DNA of 64,000 bases from Aggregatimonas sangjinii. GTDB taxonomy: Bacteria > Bacteroidota > Bacteroidia > Flavobacteriales > Flavobacteriaceae. Every line of letters begins with the position of its first letter. The stretch's first letter is position 1. Below the pieces are notes generated by a model. The model worked only from the letters and a program-made list of their open reading frames with translations. It was not told where the DNA came from and searched no databases. Shown here piece after piece: positions 14,009 through 22,611 of the stretch. Location: the NCBI RefSeq assembly GCF_005943945.1, contig NZ_CP040710.1, positions 693,001 to 757,000 on the forward strand, in the 5' to 3' direction. A program made the position numbers and the translations under genes.

Positions 14009-15109
14009 TCACATCTGTAAAGCGGGCTGTTTGCCCAATTCTTTCAAATGTCTGAAGTGCGAGATAATGGCTTTGCGCGTAGTCTTGTATTCGTTATAGG
14101 GCAAATTGAACTCCTTCGCCGTTTCCCTCACGATTTTCGAAATTTTGGTATAATGTACGTGGCTGATATTCGGAAATATATGATGTTCTACCTGGTGGTT
14201 GAGACCGCCCGTAAACCAATTGACGACCCTATTTTTTGTTCCGAAATTGACCGTGGTGAACAATTGATGGATGGCCCAGGTATTTTTCATGGTGCCACTC
14301 TCGTCCGGGAGCGGGGTGTCGGCTTCGTCTACCACATGGGCCAACTGAAAAACAACGCTAAGAATGACCCCGGCTACATAATGCATGACAAAGAAACCGA
14401 TCAAAACCTGCCACCAAGCCACACTGGTGAATATGAGTGGTAAAACAATCCAAATCGTGGCATATAAAATTTTGGTAACGACCAAGGTACTCCAATTCAT
14501 TACCGGGTTTGGAAATTTTCCGTAGGATAGCTTGCGTTTGGTGTAACGGTACATCTGTAAAAAATCGGTGGTAATCGCCCAGTTGAAGGTCAAGAGTCCA
14601 TATAAAAAAACCGAATAGAAATGTTGGAACTTATGGTGCTTTTGCCATTTGGAATGTTTGGAGAACCGGAGAATCCTACCCGCCTCTAGGTCTTCATCGT
14701 GCTCGTGAATGTTGGTATAGGTATGGTGAAGCACATTGTGCTGTACCTGCCAGTTATACACATTTCCAGCGAGAATATAGATACTGCTCCCCATGAGTTT
14801 GTTCACCCATTCTTTCTTGGAATAGGAACCATGGTTGCCATCGTGCATCACGTTCATGCCCACGCCTGCCATGCCGATGCCCATAACGATCGACAAAAGT
14901 AGGTAACCCCAAACTGGAATGTTCAGTGTAAGGATTAAGAAGTAAGGGGCTAGGAACAAGGTAAACATGACCACTGCCTTCAAGTGCAGACGCCAATTTC
15001 CCGTCTTTTTGATTTTGTTCTCTTTAAAGTAATCGTTGACCCGCTTGTTTAATGTTCTAAAGAATTGAGCGGAATCCTTTCTGGAAAATTTTATGGTTTT
15101 CGTACTCAT
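14009..15109 (-). CDS. Membrane fatty acid / acyl-CoA desaturase
   Basis: This di-iron desaturase introduces a double bond into acyl chains at the membrane. From the more typical start (MSTKTIKFSRKD; an ATG three codons earlier at 15118 is also possible) it has 366 residues. The three histidine boxes are present: HDGNH near residue 90, HNVLHH near 125 and QVEHH near 310, the last being the form seen in linoleoyl-CoA/delta-5-type enzymes. Hydrophobic pairs lie around residues 45-85 and 215-250. It stands alone, so membrane-fluidity adaptation is the likely role, by inference. Confidence 0.92.
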   Translation of the reverse strand: MSTKTIKFSRKDSAQFFRTLNKRVNDYFKENKIKKTGNWRLHLKAVVMFTLFLAPYFLILTLNIPVWGYLLLSIVMGIGMAGVGMNVMHDGNHGSYSKKEWVNKLMGSSIYILAGNVYNWQVQHNVLHHTYTNIHEHDEDLEAGRILRFSKHSKWQKHHKFQHFYSVFLYGLLTFNWAITTDFLQMYRYTKRKLSYGKFPNPVMNWSTLVVTKILYATIWIVLPLIFTSVAWWQVLIGFFVMHYVAGVILSVVFQLAHVVDEADTPLPDESGTMKNTWAIHQLFTTVNFGTKNRVVNWFTGGLNHQVEHHIFPNISHVHYTKISKIVRETAKEFNLPYNEYKTTRKAIISHFRHLKELGKQPALQM

Positions 15110-15228
15110 AAATCGCAATCTTTTTGGTAAAGATAAATGAAATCGCTTTTTGTGGGCTATAAGACTTTCCCAAAAAATGATATTTTAGGCACTTGTTTCA
15201 AAACGAGTGCTAAGACTTGGTAATATAG

Positions 15229-15236
15229 TATTTTTG
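15229..15236 (+). promoter_or_regulatory. -7 box upstream of rsmG
   Basis: TATTTTTG fits the Bacteroidota TAnnTTTG consensus and lies 17 bp before the rsmG ATG. No -33 TTG at the preferred spacing is evident. Confidence 0.45.
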
Positions 15237-15253
15237 CCTGAAATACCGAATTC

Positions 15254-15889
15254 ATGAATGTGCAATTGATTTTCGAATACTTTCCGGGGCTCAGCGACCT
15301 TCAAAAAGAGCAGTTTGTGCAAATGTCCGAACTCTACGAAGACTGGAACCAAAAGATAAACGTGGTTTCCCGAAAGGATATCGATGAGCTGTATCTACGT
15401 CACGTACTGCATTCTTTGGGAATCGCCAAAGTACAGGAATTTCTTCCGAATACGACGGTGCTGGATGTAGGTACCGGAGGCGGGTTTCCGGGTATTCCCT
15501 TGGCGATCCTCTTTCCGGAGACGAGCTTCACTTTGGTCGATTCCATCGGAAAAAAAATAAAAGTGGTCGAGGAAGTCGTTTCGGGCCTCCGTTTGGAAAA
15601 TGTAAAGGCCGTGAACAGTAGAGTGGAAGCGGTAGAGCAGCAATTCGATTTTATTGTAAGTAGGGCCGTGGCCGCCATGCCGACCTTTGTGCATTGGGTG
15701 AAAGGGAAAATCAAAAAAGAATCGGTTCACCAAAGGAGAAACGGTATATTGTATCTAAAGGGAGGAGACCTTACGGAAGAATTGAAGATATACAGTACGG
15801 CACAAACCTTTAACCTCACTGACTATTTTACCGACGATTTCTTTGAAACGAAGAAAGTGGTATATCTACCCATGAAATTCAAGGGCTAG
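15254..15889 (+). CDS. rsmG: 16S rRNA (guanine-527-N7)-methyltransferase
   Basis: RsmG (GidB) methylates G527 of 16S rRNA using S-adenosylmethionine. The 211-residue protein has the family signature NVVSRKDIDELYLRH-VLHSL, the SAM-binding motif VLDVGTGGGFPGIPLAI near residue 70, a FTLVDSIGKKIKVVEEV motif, and VSRAVAAM near residue 135. The length is normal. It is monocistronic here, with a -7 box just upstream. Confidence 0.96.
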   Translation: MNVQLIFEYFPGLSDLQKEQFVQMSELYEDWNQKINVVSRKDIDELYLRHVLHSLGIAKVQEFLPNTTVLDVGTGGGFPGIPLAILFPETSFTLVDSIGKKIKVVEEVVSGLRLENVKAVNSRVEAVEQQFDFIVSRAVAAMPTFVHWVKGKIKKESVHQRRNGILYLKGGDLTEELKIYSTAQTFNLTDYFTDDFFETKKVVYLPMKFKG

Positions 15890-15893
15890 GCTT

Positions 15894-16022
15894 TTAAAGG
15901 GACAACAGGCTTAGATAGGCATGCCTACATCGTTCCGCATAGGCAATGACATAATTGCGCATTTTCGTAAAAAGCGAAGTACGTTGCTGATGGGGGACTG
16001 TTTGCTGTTCGGTATGTTTCAT
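15894..16022 (-). CDS. Possible 42-residue small protein
   Basis: A minus-strand ATG at 16022, preceded by an ACTCCT context, opens 42 codons (MKHTEQQTVPHQQRTSLFTK..., rich in Arg and Tyr) ending in TAA just past rsmG. The composition is basic with a hydrophobic end (AYLSLLSL). It has no recognised family. It could be a real small basic protein or chance. Confidence 0.3.
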   Translation of the reverse strand: MKHTEQQTVPHQQRTSLFTKMRNYVIAYAERCRHAYLSLLSL

Positions 16023-16173
16023 AGGAGTATTATTTGCACTTTAGTATAACTAATTTACATATTATTTACAATGATTTAACGTTAAATTTACATTGAAATT
16101 GTGTCGATGCCCATTTTTCTAACAAAATGTCTTGAAACGAACTTCAATAAACGGTTGATATAACGAACGCTCT

Positions 16174-16545
16174 TTAAAAGTCACATTTAAAATCGGAAGG
16201 GCGGTAGACGATCTTGCGCTCGCTGATACTATCGGAGGAATAGTTTTCATCTCCGAGAAAGCCCAGCGAGGTTCCCGTACAGTCCAAGATGGGTGCAACC
16301 TTGTTGATTATGGGATTGCAATCCTCGAAAATAAAAATAGTCTGTGTATCGGTTTTGGCCTGCACAATATAGCAGTAATGGGCATTTGGGTCATTGTTTT
16401 CAACGCGCCTGGCTACTTCTTCCCTGAGCCACACCAAGTCTTCAATGGGATTGGCGACCCCGCAGGCCGCGATTACGGGTACATCATCGTTCGAACAGGA
16501 AAGTAAGGGCATGCAGATCAGCAGAAGTATCGAAAATTTTTTCAC
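16174..16545 (-). CDS. Hypothetical lipoprotein
   Basis: The 123-residue protein begins MKKFSILLLICMPLLSC with a lipobox cysteine at residue 17, followed by SNDD, an acidic flavobacterial lipoprotein export signal that may lead to the cell surface. The mature domain has four further cysteines (CGVANP, HYCYIV, EDCNP, LDCTG), which could form disulfides in the periplasm. The WLREEV and FIFEDCNPI segments recall small, uncharacterised flavobacterial lipoproteins. No function can be given. Confidence 0.75.
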   Translation of the reverse strand: MKKFSILLLICMPLLSCSNDDVPVIAACGVANPIEDLVWLREEVARRVENNDPNAHYCYIVQAKTDTQTIFIFEDCNPIINKVAPILDCTGTSLGFLGDENYSSDSISERKIVYRPSDFKCDF

Positions 16546-16721
16546 GCTAAGCTTGTTTGGTTACTTTCTATAGATACTTCCGATCGGAATAGGTTGCGTG
16601 CATGTCATTCGGGCAGATAGTATTCTGCATACCTTATTTTGGTTCGGTGAATGACGCTTGCAGAATCCCAAAAAGATTCTTGGGTGGGTGCAGGTAGCAG
16701 CCGTAGCATTGGTTGTAATAT

Positions 16722-16750
16722 AAAAAAGGCGCCTTAGTGGCGCCTTTACT
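16722..16750 (-). terminator. Intrinsic terminator of the DinB-like gene
   Basis: A 9-bp stem (AAAGGCGCC 16725-16733, GGCGCCTTT 16739-16747) with a 5-nt loop. On the minus strand it is followed by a T run. It lies just after the stop at 16767. Confidence 0.85.
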
Positions 16751-16766
16751 TTTAAATTCCGCAATG

Positions 16767-17285
16767 TTACATGCTCCACGGCGGCACGACACCATTCGAC
16801 CTGGCGTAGGCGATGAGCTGTCCTTTATGCTCGCCATTATGTTCCATCATGGCCAAAAGTCCACCTAGCTTGTTCATTGTTGCAAAGCCGAAGTCTACTT
16901 CCTCGGAGAACGAGTCGCTGTCTACCTCCATTATCTTCTCAAGAACAAAGGCGTTCGATTGTTTGAGCGCCGAGATGATGTTCTCTTTTCCGGTCACTTT
17001 TCCCAGTGCCATCATATCTACATCCTCCGGGGGCGCAAAGCCCATTTTTGTAGCGAGGTAATAATTGGCGCCTGCAATGTGCATAAGGGCTTCACCAACC
17101 GAATTGACCCCTTCCATAGGTCTCCAATCGTACTGTTCTTCCGAAAAGGCTTCGGCCAGTTGTATGACCTGCCCTTGGTTACTTTCCAGAACGGCTTTGA
17201 TAGTTGCTTGTGCGAGATTGTCCTGGGCCTGAAGCCCGTAAAACGATAGCGCCAAAACCGACAATAATAAAAATTTCAGTTTCAT
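16767..17285 (-). CDS. Exported DinB-like protein
   Basis: The 172-residue protein has a signal peptide (MKLKFLLLSVLALSFYGLQAQ). The mature part is a DinB/YfiT four-helix domain: DWRPMEGVNSVGEALMHIAG near residue 55 with the first metal-ligand histidine, and MMEHNGEHKGQLIAYAR near residue 150 with two more. That gives the usual His triad. Members may act as metal-dependent thiol transferases, but this exported type has no known substrate. It is transcribed alone and has its own terminator. Confidence 0.85.
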   Translation of the reverse strand: MKLKFLLLSVLALSFYGLQAQDNLAQATIKAVLESNQGQVIQLAEAFSEEQYDWRPMEGVNSVGEALMHIAGANYYLATKMGFAPPEDVDMMALGKVTGKENIISALKQSNAFVLEKIMEVDSDSFSEEVDFGFATMNKLGGLLAMMEHNGEHKGQLIAYARSNGVVPPWSM

Positions 17286-17407
17286 TTTTGTGTCTTTAAG
17301 TTAAACATCGATTTGTGGGGGCTAACCAAATGTAATAAAATTAAAATGCCCGAAATACATTCGGGCGATACTTATGCGTCTGCTTTGGGATATTTAGAAG
17401 TAGTCGG

Positions 17408-18382
17408 CTATTTTTCTTCCAATCGCCCTTCATGGTAGGTGCCGTTTTTATCGATGTATTTGTAACTTCCTTCCAATCGCCTGAAAGTGGCGACATCTGC
17501 ATTTTCAACGATGTTGTCTTTGTAGTACACATGCGTTGCATCCTTTGCGTAGGAATGATCAATGATTTCAAAGCTCTGGTTATCGATATCGGGCCTGGCC
17601 TGACCGTCGTAGTAGATAGTGTCGGCAACCCTTAAAAAATAAGGATTCAGGATTTCGACTTCCGCCTTATCTGCATAGGGTAGCGCAATCGGATTGGAAG
17701 CGTTTTCGGTAAAGAAGGGAAGCCAATACACATTCTTCTTATCAATGGTATGGCTACTCTCGCCAAGTAGCTCCAGGCTGGCAACATCCGCGCCAAATGA
17801 TTCGAAGCAATTGTCGTTACGAACGTATGCACGGCTCGAGTCTTTGGCAAAATAATCGTTCAGCGGTTGAAAACTGTCGAAATCCGCCTCGATCTTATGG
17901 TTCCTAAAAAAATGTAGTTTTCCGTCATTGGCCCAATCGATGTCCGTTTGAACGTAGGTTTTCGGATCGGCACCATCGATGATGGTTGCCCTGCCACGGT
18001 AGGCATCCCCTTCATAGACTTTGTCAAAGGCATATACGAAATTGCTGTCGAAACCGATGTGGGCCATATAATCCTCATCCTTGACCCTAAAGGTAGCAAG
18101 ATCAATGGGCAGGTTGGTCACGGCATAGGCTTCGTAAAACAGTTGGTCTTTATCCCGGCCCAACCATCTATTGAACACTTCAAAACTTTCTACATCGGCG
18201 TGCATGCCAGTGTTGCCCAACTCGAACCAATTGCCCATGGGGCTGTATCGAATTTCGCTTTTCGAATTGTTGTAGTAATGACTATCCGATTTTTCCGGGT
18301 CTACAGGGTTGCCCAACGGGCTGCAGCTATGAAACAGCCATAGTAATGGGGCGAAGAGTATTTTCAAAAGATTTTTCATCAT
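17408..18382 (-). CDS. DKNYY-repeat lipoprotein
   Basis: The 324-residue protein begins with a lipoprotein signal ending FHSCSP. The rest is built of repeats in which a tyrosine-rich strand (AKDATHVYYKDN, TIDKKNVYWLP, GRDKDQLFYEAYAV) is followed by an ADVATF or DFDSF helix cap, the pattern of the DKNYY family. No catalytic residues stand out. It is probably anchored in the outer membrane. Function is unknown. Confidence 0.8.
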   Translation of the reverse strand: MMKNLLKILFAPLLWLFHSCSPLGNPVDPEKSDSHYYNNSKSEIRYSPMGNWFELGNTGMHADVESFEVFNRWLGRDKDQLFYEAYAVTNLPIDLATFRVKDEDYMAHIGFDSNFVYAFDKVYEGDAYRGRATIIDGADPKTYVQTDIDWANDGKLHFFRNHKIEADFDSFQPLNDYFAKDSSRAYVRNDNCFESFGADVASLELLGESSHTIDKKNVYWLPFFTENASNPIALPYADKAEVEILNPYFLRVADTIYYDGQARPDIDNQSFEIIDHSYAKDATHVYYKDNIVENADVATFRRLEGSYKYIDKNGTYHEGRLEEK

Positions 18383-18472
18383 TGGTCGGCTTACGGTGTT
18401 GAGCGCATAAGGCTCTGTTTTTTAAATACTAACGCAAATTACCAAAGGAGATTGTTTGGGCGTTCCCCGGCC

Positions 18473-18519
18473 ATGGCCAAAAAAAACTCCCGTATTTCAG
18501 GGATTGAAATACGGGAGTT
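18473..18519 (-). terminator. Strong intrinsic terminator of pruA
   Basis: A 15-bp perfect stem (18485-18499 with 18505-18519, core ACTCCCGTATTTC) and a 5-nt loop, followed on the minus strand by a run of eight T. It lies 130 bp after the pruA stop. Confidence 0.9.
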
Positions 18520-18648
18520 ATCTGTTTAACCCGATAAATTAAATTTGAACTCATCCGATTAAAAAATAAAACCGAAAGTCACTGGGCAATGATCACCCCT
18601 AAGTATTCAGGCTTCACTTTATACAACGTTCTTTTTCAAAAAACGAGC

Positions 18649-20277
18649 CTATCCTAAAAACGGGTACCTATAGTCTACCGGGGTAACAAAGGTTTCTTTG
18701 ATCAACCTTGGGGAAACCCAACGCAATAAATTCTGTGCAGAACCGGCTTTGTCATTCGTTCCGGATGCCCTAGCGCCTCCAAAAGGTTGTTGACCAACGA
18801 CCGCTCCCGTGGGTTTGTCGTTAATATAAAAGTTCCCGGCACAATTCTGTAGCGCCTTTGTGGCTTCTTCAATGGCGTATCGGTCCGCTGAAAGAACGGC
18901 TCCAGTAAGTGCGTATTCCGAGGTTTCATCGACCAATTTCAAGGTCTTGGCCCAATCCTTGTCGTCATATACGTAAACAGTAGCCACAGGCCCGAACAAT
19001 TCCGTTTCCATGGTTGTGTACTTTGGGTCCGTGGTAACGATGACGGTCGGCTCTATAAAATAGCCCTTCGATTTGTCGTAATTGCCACCAACGAGAATCT
19101 TGGCTTTTTTATCCTTTTTGGCCTGATCGATATACTTCGCCAATTTATCGAAAGAACCTTCATGAATTACGGCCGTAATAAAGTTCGACATATCTTCGGG
19201 TGACCCTGGAGGGTTAAACGACTCCACATCTTTCTTGACCAGCTCCAAAATCTTGTTCGCCTTCGATTTAGGAAGATACATCCTAGAGGCAGCACTACAT
19301 TTTTGTCCTTGAAATTCAAAGGCGCCACGAACGATAGCAGTGGCCACTTGTTTGGGATTGGCCGAAGCATGCGCGACGATAAAATCCTTACCTCCGGTTT
19401 CCCCAACGATCCTAGGGTAGGTTTTGTATGTATGGATGTTGTTGCCGATTTGCATCCATAAATCCTTGAAAACATTCGTGGAACCTGTAAAATGGATGCC
19501 GGCAAAATCCGGACTGTCCAAAATCGTCTTGGTGATCATAACCGGGTCACCATAGATTACATTGATCACGCCGTCTGGAAGTCCAGCTTCCTTAAATACG
19601 TCAACGATAACCTTGGCCGAAAAGATCTGGCTGTCACTGGGCTTCCAAACCACAACATTCCCCATCATAGCTGCACTAGCCGGAAGGTTACCGGCAATGG
19701 CGGTAAAGTTAAAGGGGGTAATCGCATAGATAAAGCCTTCCAAGGGCCGGTATTCGACCCTGTTCCAAATACCTTCTGCCGAATCGGGCTGCTCTTCATA
19801 AATCTGCGTCATGTATTCTACGTTGAAACGTAGAAAATCGATAAACTCACAGGCAGCGTCTATTTCTGCTTGGTGTATCGTTTTAGACTGCGCTATCATC
19901 GTTGCGGCATTGATTTTCGCACGGTAGGGTCCTGCGATCAATTCCGCCGCTTTTAGGAAAATCGCCGCACGCTGCTCCCAATTAAGGTCGGCCCATGCAT
20001 CCCGCGCTTTTAGAGCGGTATCGATAGCCTCGGTCACATGAGACTTATTGGCGATATGGTAGGTGCCCACCTTGTGTTTGTGGTCGTGCGGAGGGGACAT
20101 CGGTTTTGTCTTTCCGGATTTGACTTTTTTCTTGCCAATGTACATCGGCACTTCAACGATACCGTTGTAGTAGGTTTTGTATTGCTTCAAAACCGCCTCG
20201 CGTTCCGGAGTGCCGGGCGCGTAACTTTTTATCGGTTCGTTATATGCAGTCGGTACTTGAAAAAAACCTTTTCCCAT
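18649..20277 (-). CDS. pruA: Delta-1-pyrroline-5-carboxylate dehydrogenase
   Basis: This enzyme oxidises glutamate-5-semialdehyde to glutamate with NAD+, the second step of proline catabolism. It has 542 residues, the length of the stand-alone P5C dehydrogenases of Bacteroidota and eukaryotes. Motifs include PFNFTAIAGNLPASAAMMGN near residue 190, FTGSTNVFKDLW, the catalytic glutamate in VGETGGKDFIV near 290, and the catalytic cysteine in FEFQGQKCSAASRM near 325. The C-terminal PFGGARASGTNDKAG is also typical. No proline dehydrogenase gene is in the window. Confidence 0.96.
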   Translation of the reverse strand: MGKGFFQVPTAYNEPIKSYAPGTPEREAVLKQYKTYYNGIVEVPMYIGKKKVKSGKTKPMSPPHDHKHKVGTYHIANKSHVTEAIDTALKARDAWADLNWEQRAAIFLKAAELIAGPYRAKINAATMIAQSKTIHQAEIDAACEFIDFLRFNVEYMTQIYEEQPDSAEGIWNRVEYRPLEGFIYAITPFNFTAIAGNLPASAAMMGNVVVWKPSDSQIFSAKVIVDVFKEAGLPDGVINVIYGDPVMITKTILDSPDFAGIHFTGSTNVFKDLWMQIGNNIHTYKTYPRIVGETGGKDFIVAHASANPKQVATAIVRGAFEFQGQKCSAASRMYLPKSKANKILELVKKDVESFNPPGSPEDMSNFITAVIHEGSFDKLAKYIDQAKKDKKAKILVGGNYDKSKGYFIEPTVIVTTDPKYTTMETELFGPVATVYVYDDKDWAKTLKLVDETSEYALTGAVLSADRYAIEEATKALQNCAGNFYINDKPTGAVVGQQPFGGARASGTNDKAGSAQNLLRWVSPRLIKETFVTPVDYRYPFLG

Positions 20278-20779
20278 GGAGATATTTTTTTAAAATTTTA
20301 GCTGTGTAAAGGTAGGAAACAAGGGAACAAAAATTAATGATTATCGATTATTAATTGCTTAACAAAATCGAGGATTGTTTTGATTTGAAGTATTTGATAT
20401 CCTTATTTGCCGCACGATATACATCTGTACCAGGCTTAACCTTGCTGATGTCTCGTTTGAAGGTATGGCTTGGCTTTGCTCCAGGATGTCAAAACGGCCC
20501 CCAGCTGTACTGTGGTAATGTTCGCAATAAGTACTATTCTTACACTTTTACCGCTATCGAAAGGGAAGAAACTATTTTTTATATGTTAACAAGGAACAAT
20601 CCGATAGTACGCGCTAGCATACAAGTGTTTTACCAATGTCGACAAAATACAAGAAATAATATTTTCAAGGAAAGAAGAACAAATCAAGAAAATAATCTTT
20701 GAAAGACCAATTACTTAAATTAATTAATTCAGCTAAAAAGTTTTTGAACTTGTACTTGATATCAGCGTTTAAGCTTGCC
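20278..20779. other. Gene-free stretch between apaG and pruA
   Basis: About 500 bp of AT-rich DNA. A TAAAGGTA (TACCTTTA on the minus strand, 20307-20314) about 30 bp before pruA could be its -7 box. A plus-strand open reading at 20355-20702 shows no signal, motif or ribosome-binding context. I see nothing else. Confidence 0.4.
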
Positions 20780-21166
20780 TTAGTTAAGTGCAAAGGGCGC
20801 ACTAAATCTAAAGGTGGGAATATACACCCTGAACTTCTCCGTAGAACTGAAATTGACCATATTGTAGTGGCCTTTCATCGCCCCGATAGGAGAGGCCAAT
20901 AAGCAACCCGAAGTGTAGGTATGCGATTCCCCCGGCTGAATGACCGGTTTTTTTCCGATAACGCCTTCGCCGTCCAGCGTCTCCAATTCGTTAAGGGCAT
21001 CGTAGATATCCCAATGGCGCGAAGTAAGTTGTACCGAGTCCCGACTTTGGTTCTCGATGGTAATCGTGTAGCCGAACGCGAAGTGCATCTTGTAATTCTT
21101 AAAGAAGGTGCCTTCAAAATTCGTGTTGACCGAAACTTTTATGCCTTTGGTGACCTGTGTTATCAT
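20780..21166 (-). CDS. apaG: ApaG-family protein
   Basis: The 128-residue protein is a single ApaG (FN3-like) domain. It reads MITQVTKGIKVSVNTNFEG, YTITIENQSRDSVQLTSRHWDIYDA, GEGVIGKKPVIQPGESHTYTSGCLLASPIGAMKGHY, and ends in VYIPTFRFSAPFALN, matching the family throughout. ApaG has been linked to cobalt/magnesium handling, but its biochemical role is not settled. Its stop lies 8 bp from nothing downstream, whereas the DUF3667 gene ends 8 bp upstream, so the two are likely co-transcribed. Confidence 0.93.
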   Translation of the reverse strand: MITQVTKGIKVSVNTNFEGTFFKNYKMHFAFGYTITIENQSRDSVQLTSRHWDIYDALNELETLDGEGVIGKKPVIQPGESHTYTSGCLLASPIGAMKGHYNMVNFSSTEKFRVYIPTFRFSAPFALN

Positions 21167-21174
21167 ACGAACGT

Positions 21175-22308
21175 CTAAAAAGTATATGCACTACCGACCG
21201 CCAGTATGACGACCGAGGTTATTGCTAAAATAAAGAAAATGAAATTAAAGAAAGCATATTTAACAATAGTTTTAAATCTTCCTTGTTGGTAAAATTTTCG
21301 CATGGCTTTATAGAGGTATACCATAAAGATCAAAACGAAAACCCAGCCGCTAAAAATATTAAAAATACTATCGATCAACAAGCTTACTATGAGCAAGATA
21401 AACAAGAGACTCTGAATGTGAAAACTAAAGACCAAATGATCGGTATAATTGTATTTTTTCCTGATATACGCCAGCCAAATAAACAAGGCAAAGATCGGCA
21501 GAAAGAAAAAGATCAGAAAAGGGAGCTTCGAAATCAGGCTAGCTGCGAAGGTTCCGGGCCTTTGTGTAAAGCGTAAAAAACTGTTCGCGGCATTGTAGGC
21601 GTAGGCATTCATGCGTGTCTGCGGTAAATCGTATTTTAGGGCCAGCGCCTCAAAATCGACCGTTTCATCGGCTTTCATCAAGGTGTTGAAAAAGCTTCTT
21701 TTGGCCCCGAATCGGGTTACGATCGAAAGACTGTCCAAACTGTTCAAATACTTCTTGGGGTCGCTAAGGATACTGGAATCTTTTTCCGCTATCGATTCGG
21801 TGATTTTCAGCGAGTCCAACTGTTGCTGTATTTCCGTCGAGTTTTCCAAATCCAATTTTTTAAGATCGTCACCGAAAGACAACGAGCCATCTGTATCGAA
21901 AAAACTACCCTTTGCGTCACTTCCATAGCGGTCGGCCTTAGAAAGGCCCGAACTTAAATTAAAGTTGAGCATTAAAAAATAGATGATGGACAAGCTTAAC
22001 AGGAAACGAAAAGGATTGGTGTAGGATACGCGCTTTCCGTTGATGTAATCCCGTGTTATCTTACCCGGTTTTAGCAAAAGCGCCGAGAGCGTTTTGAGCA
22101 ATTTGGAATCGTACGAGACCAAGCTGGAAAAAAACTCGTCGAAAAAATCTTTTAGCGTAAGTTTCTTCGTGCTATTCGCCTGGGAACAATTTGGGCAGTA
22201 GCGATCGCTCATATCCAACGGGTGGCCGCAATTGGTACACTCCGTGCCACGGTACCGCAATTGGTAGCGTCCCTTTTCAAGGCTGGAGTATGTGGGTTCG
22301 TTTTGCAC
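21175..22308 (-). CDS. DUF3667 membrane protein with N-terminal zinc ribbon
   Basis: In this 377-residue protein residues 19-42 contain CTNCGHPLDMSDRYCPNC, a four-cysteine zinc ribbon. The DUF3667 signature follows (LTLKDFFDEFFSSLVSYDSK, then RDYINGKRVSYTNPFRFLLSLS). Four hydrophobic segments follow, one near residue 105 and the rest near 265-375. The ribbon is cytoplasmic by position. Function is unknown. The stop is 8 bp before the apaG start, suggesting one transcript. Confidence 0.9.
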   Translation of the reverse strand: MQNEPTYSSLEKGRYQLRYRGTECTNCGHPLDMSDRYCPNCSQANSTKKLTLKDFFDEFFSSLVSYDSKLLKTLSALLLKPGKITRDYINGKRVSYTNPFRFLLSLSIIYFLMLNFNLSSGLSKADRYGSDAKGSFFDTDGSLSFGDDLKKLDLENSTEIQQQLDSLKITESIAEKDSSILSDPKKYLNSLDSLSIVTRFGAKRSFFNTLMKADETVDFEALALKYDLPQTRMNAYAYNAANSFLRFTQRPGTFAASLISKLPFLIFFFLPIFALFIWLAYIRKKYNYTDHLVFSFHIQSLLFILLIVSLLIDSIFNIFSGWVFVLIFMVYLYKAMRKFYQQGRFKTIVKYAFFNFIFFILAITSVVILAVGSAYTF

Positions 22309-22611
22309 GGTTCTTCGTTAAAAAAGGGTAAAGATACACAATGCCCGTTGCTGTCCGGTTAATAGAAATTGACAGTTTTGGAATATGTTCATTCGAAAGC
22401 TTCTTTGTGAAAGAGGCAATTATTCACTTAAATGGCGTGCTCAAGGTGCTGAAAATCAATTTTTTATAATAATGTAAAAATCGCCGTTCAACGAAAAATA
22501 AGTGCAGCAATTGACTGTTTTCGGCCTAAGTGATTCATTATTTGGAAAGACAATTGTAAACAAATAGGGCTTGCTGAACCCATAACTCACATCTCAAATC
22601 TCAGGTCGACC
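22309..22611. other. Gene-free stretch between DUF3667 and plug genes
   Basis: About 300 bp of AT-rich sequence. No ORF, hairpin terminator or convincing promoter was recognised. Confidence 0.4.

Noticed and set aside
20355-20902. Plus-strand open frames between pruA and apaG
   Set aside because: No recognised motif or start context, and the second frame overlaps apaG on the other strand.
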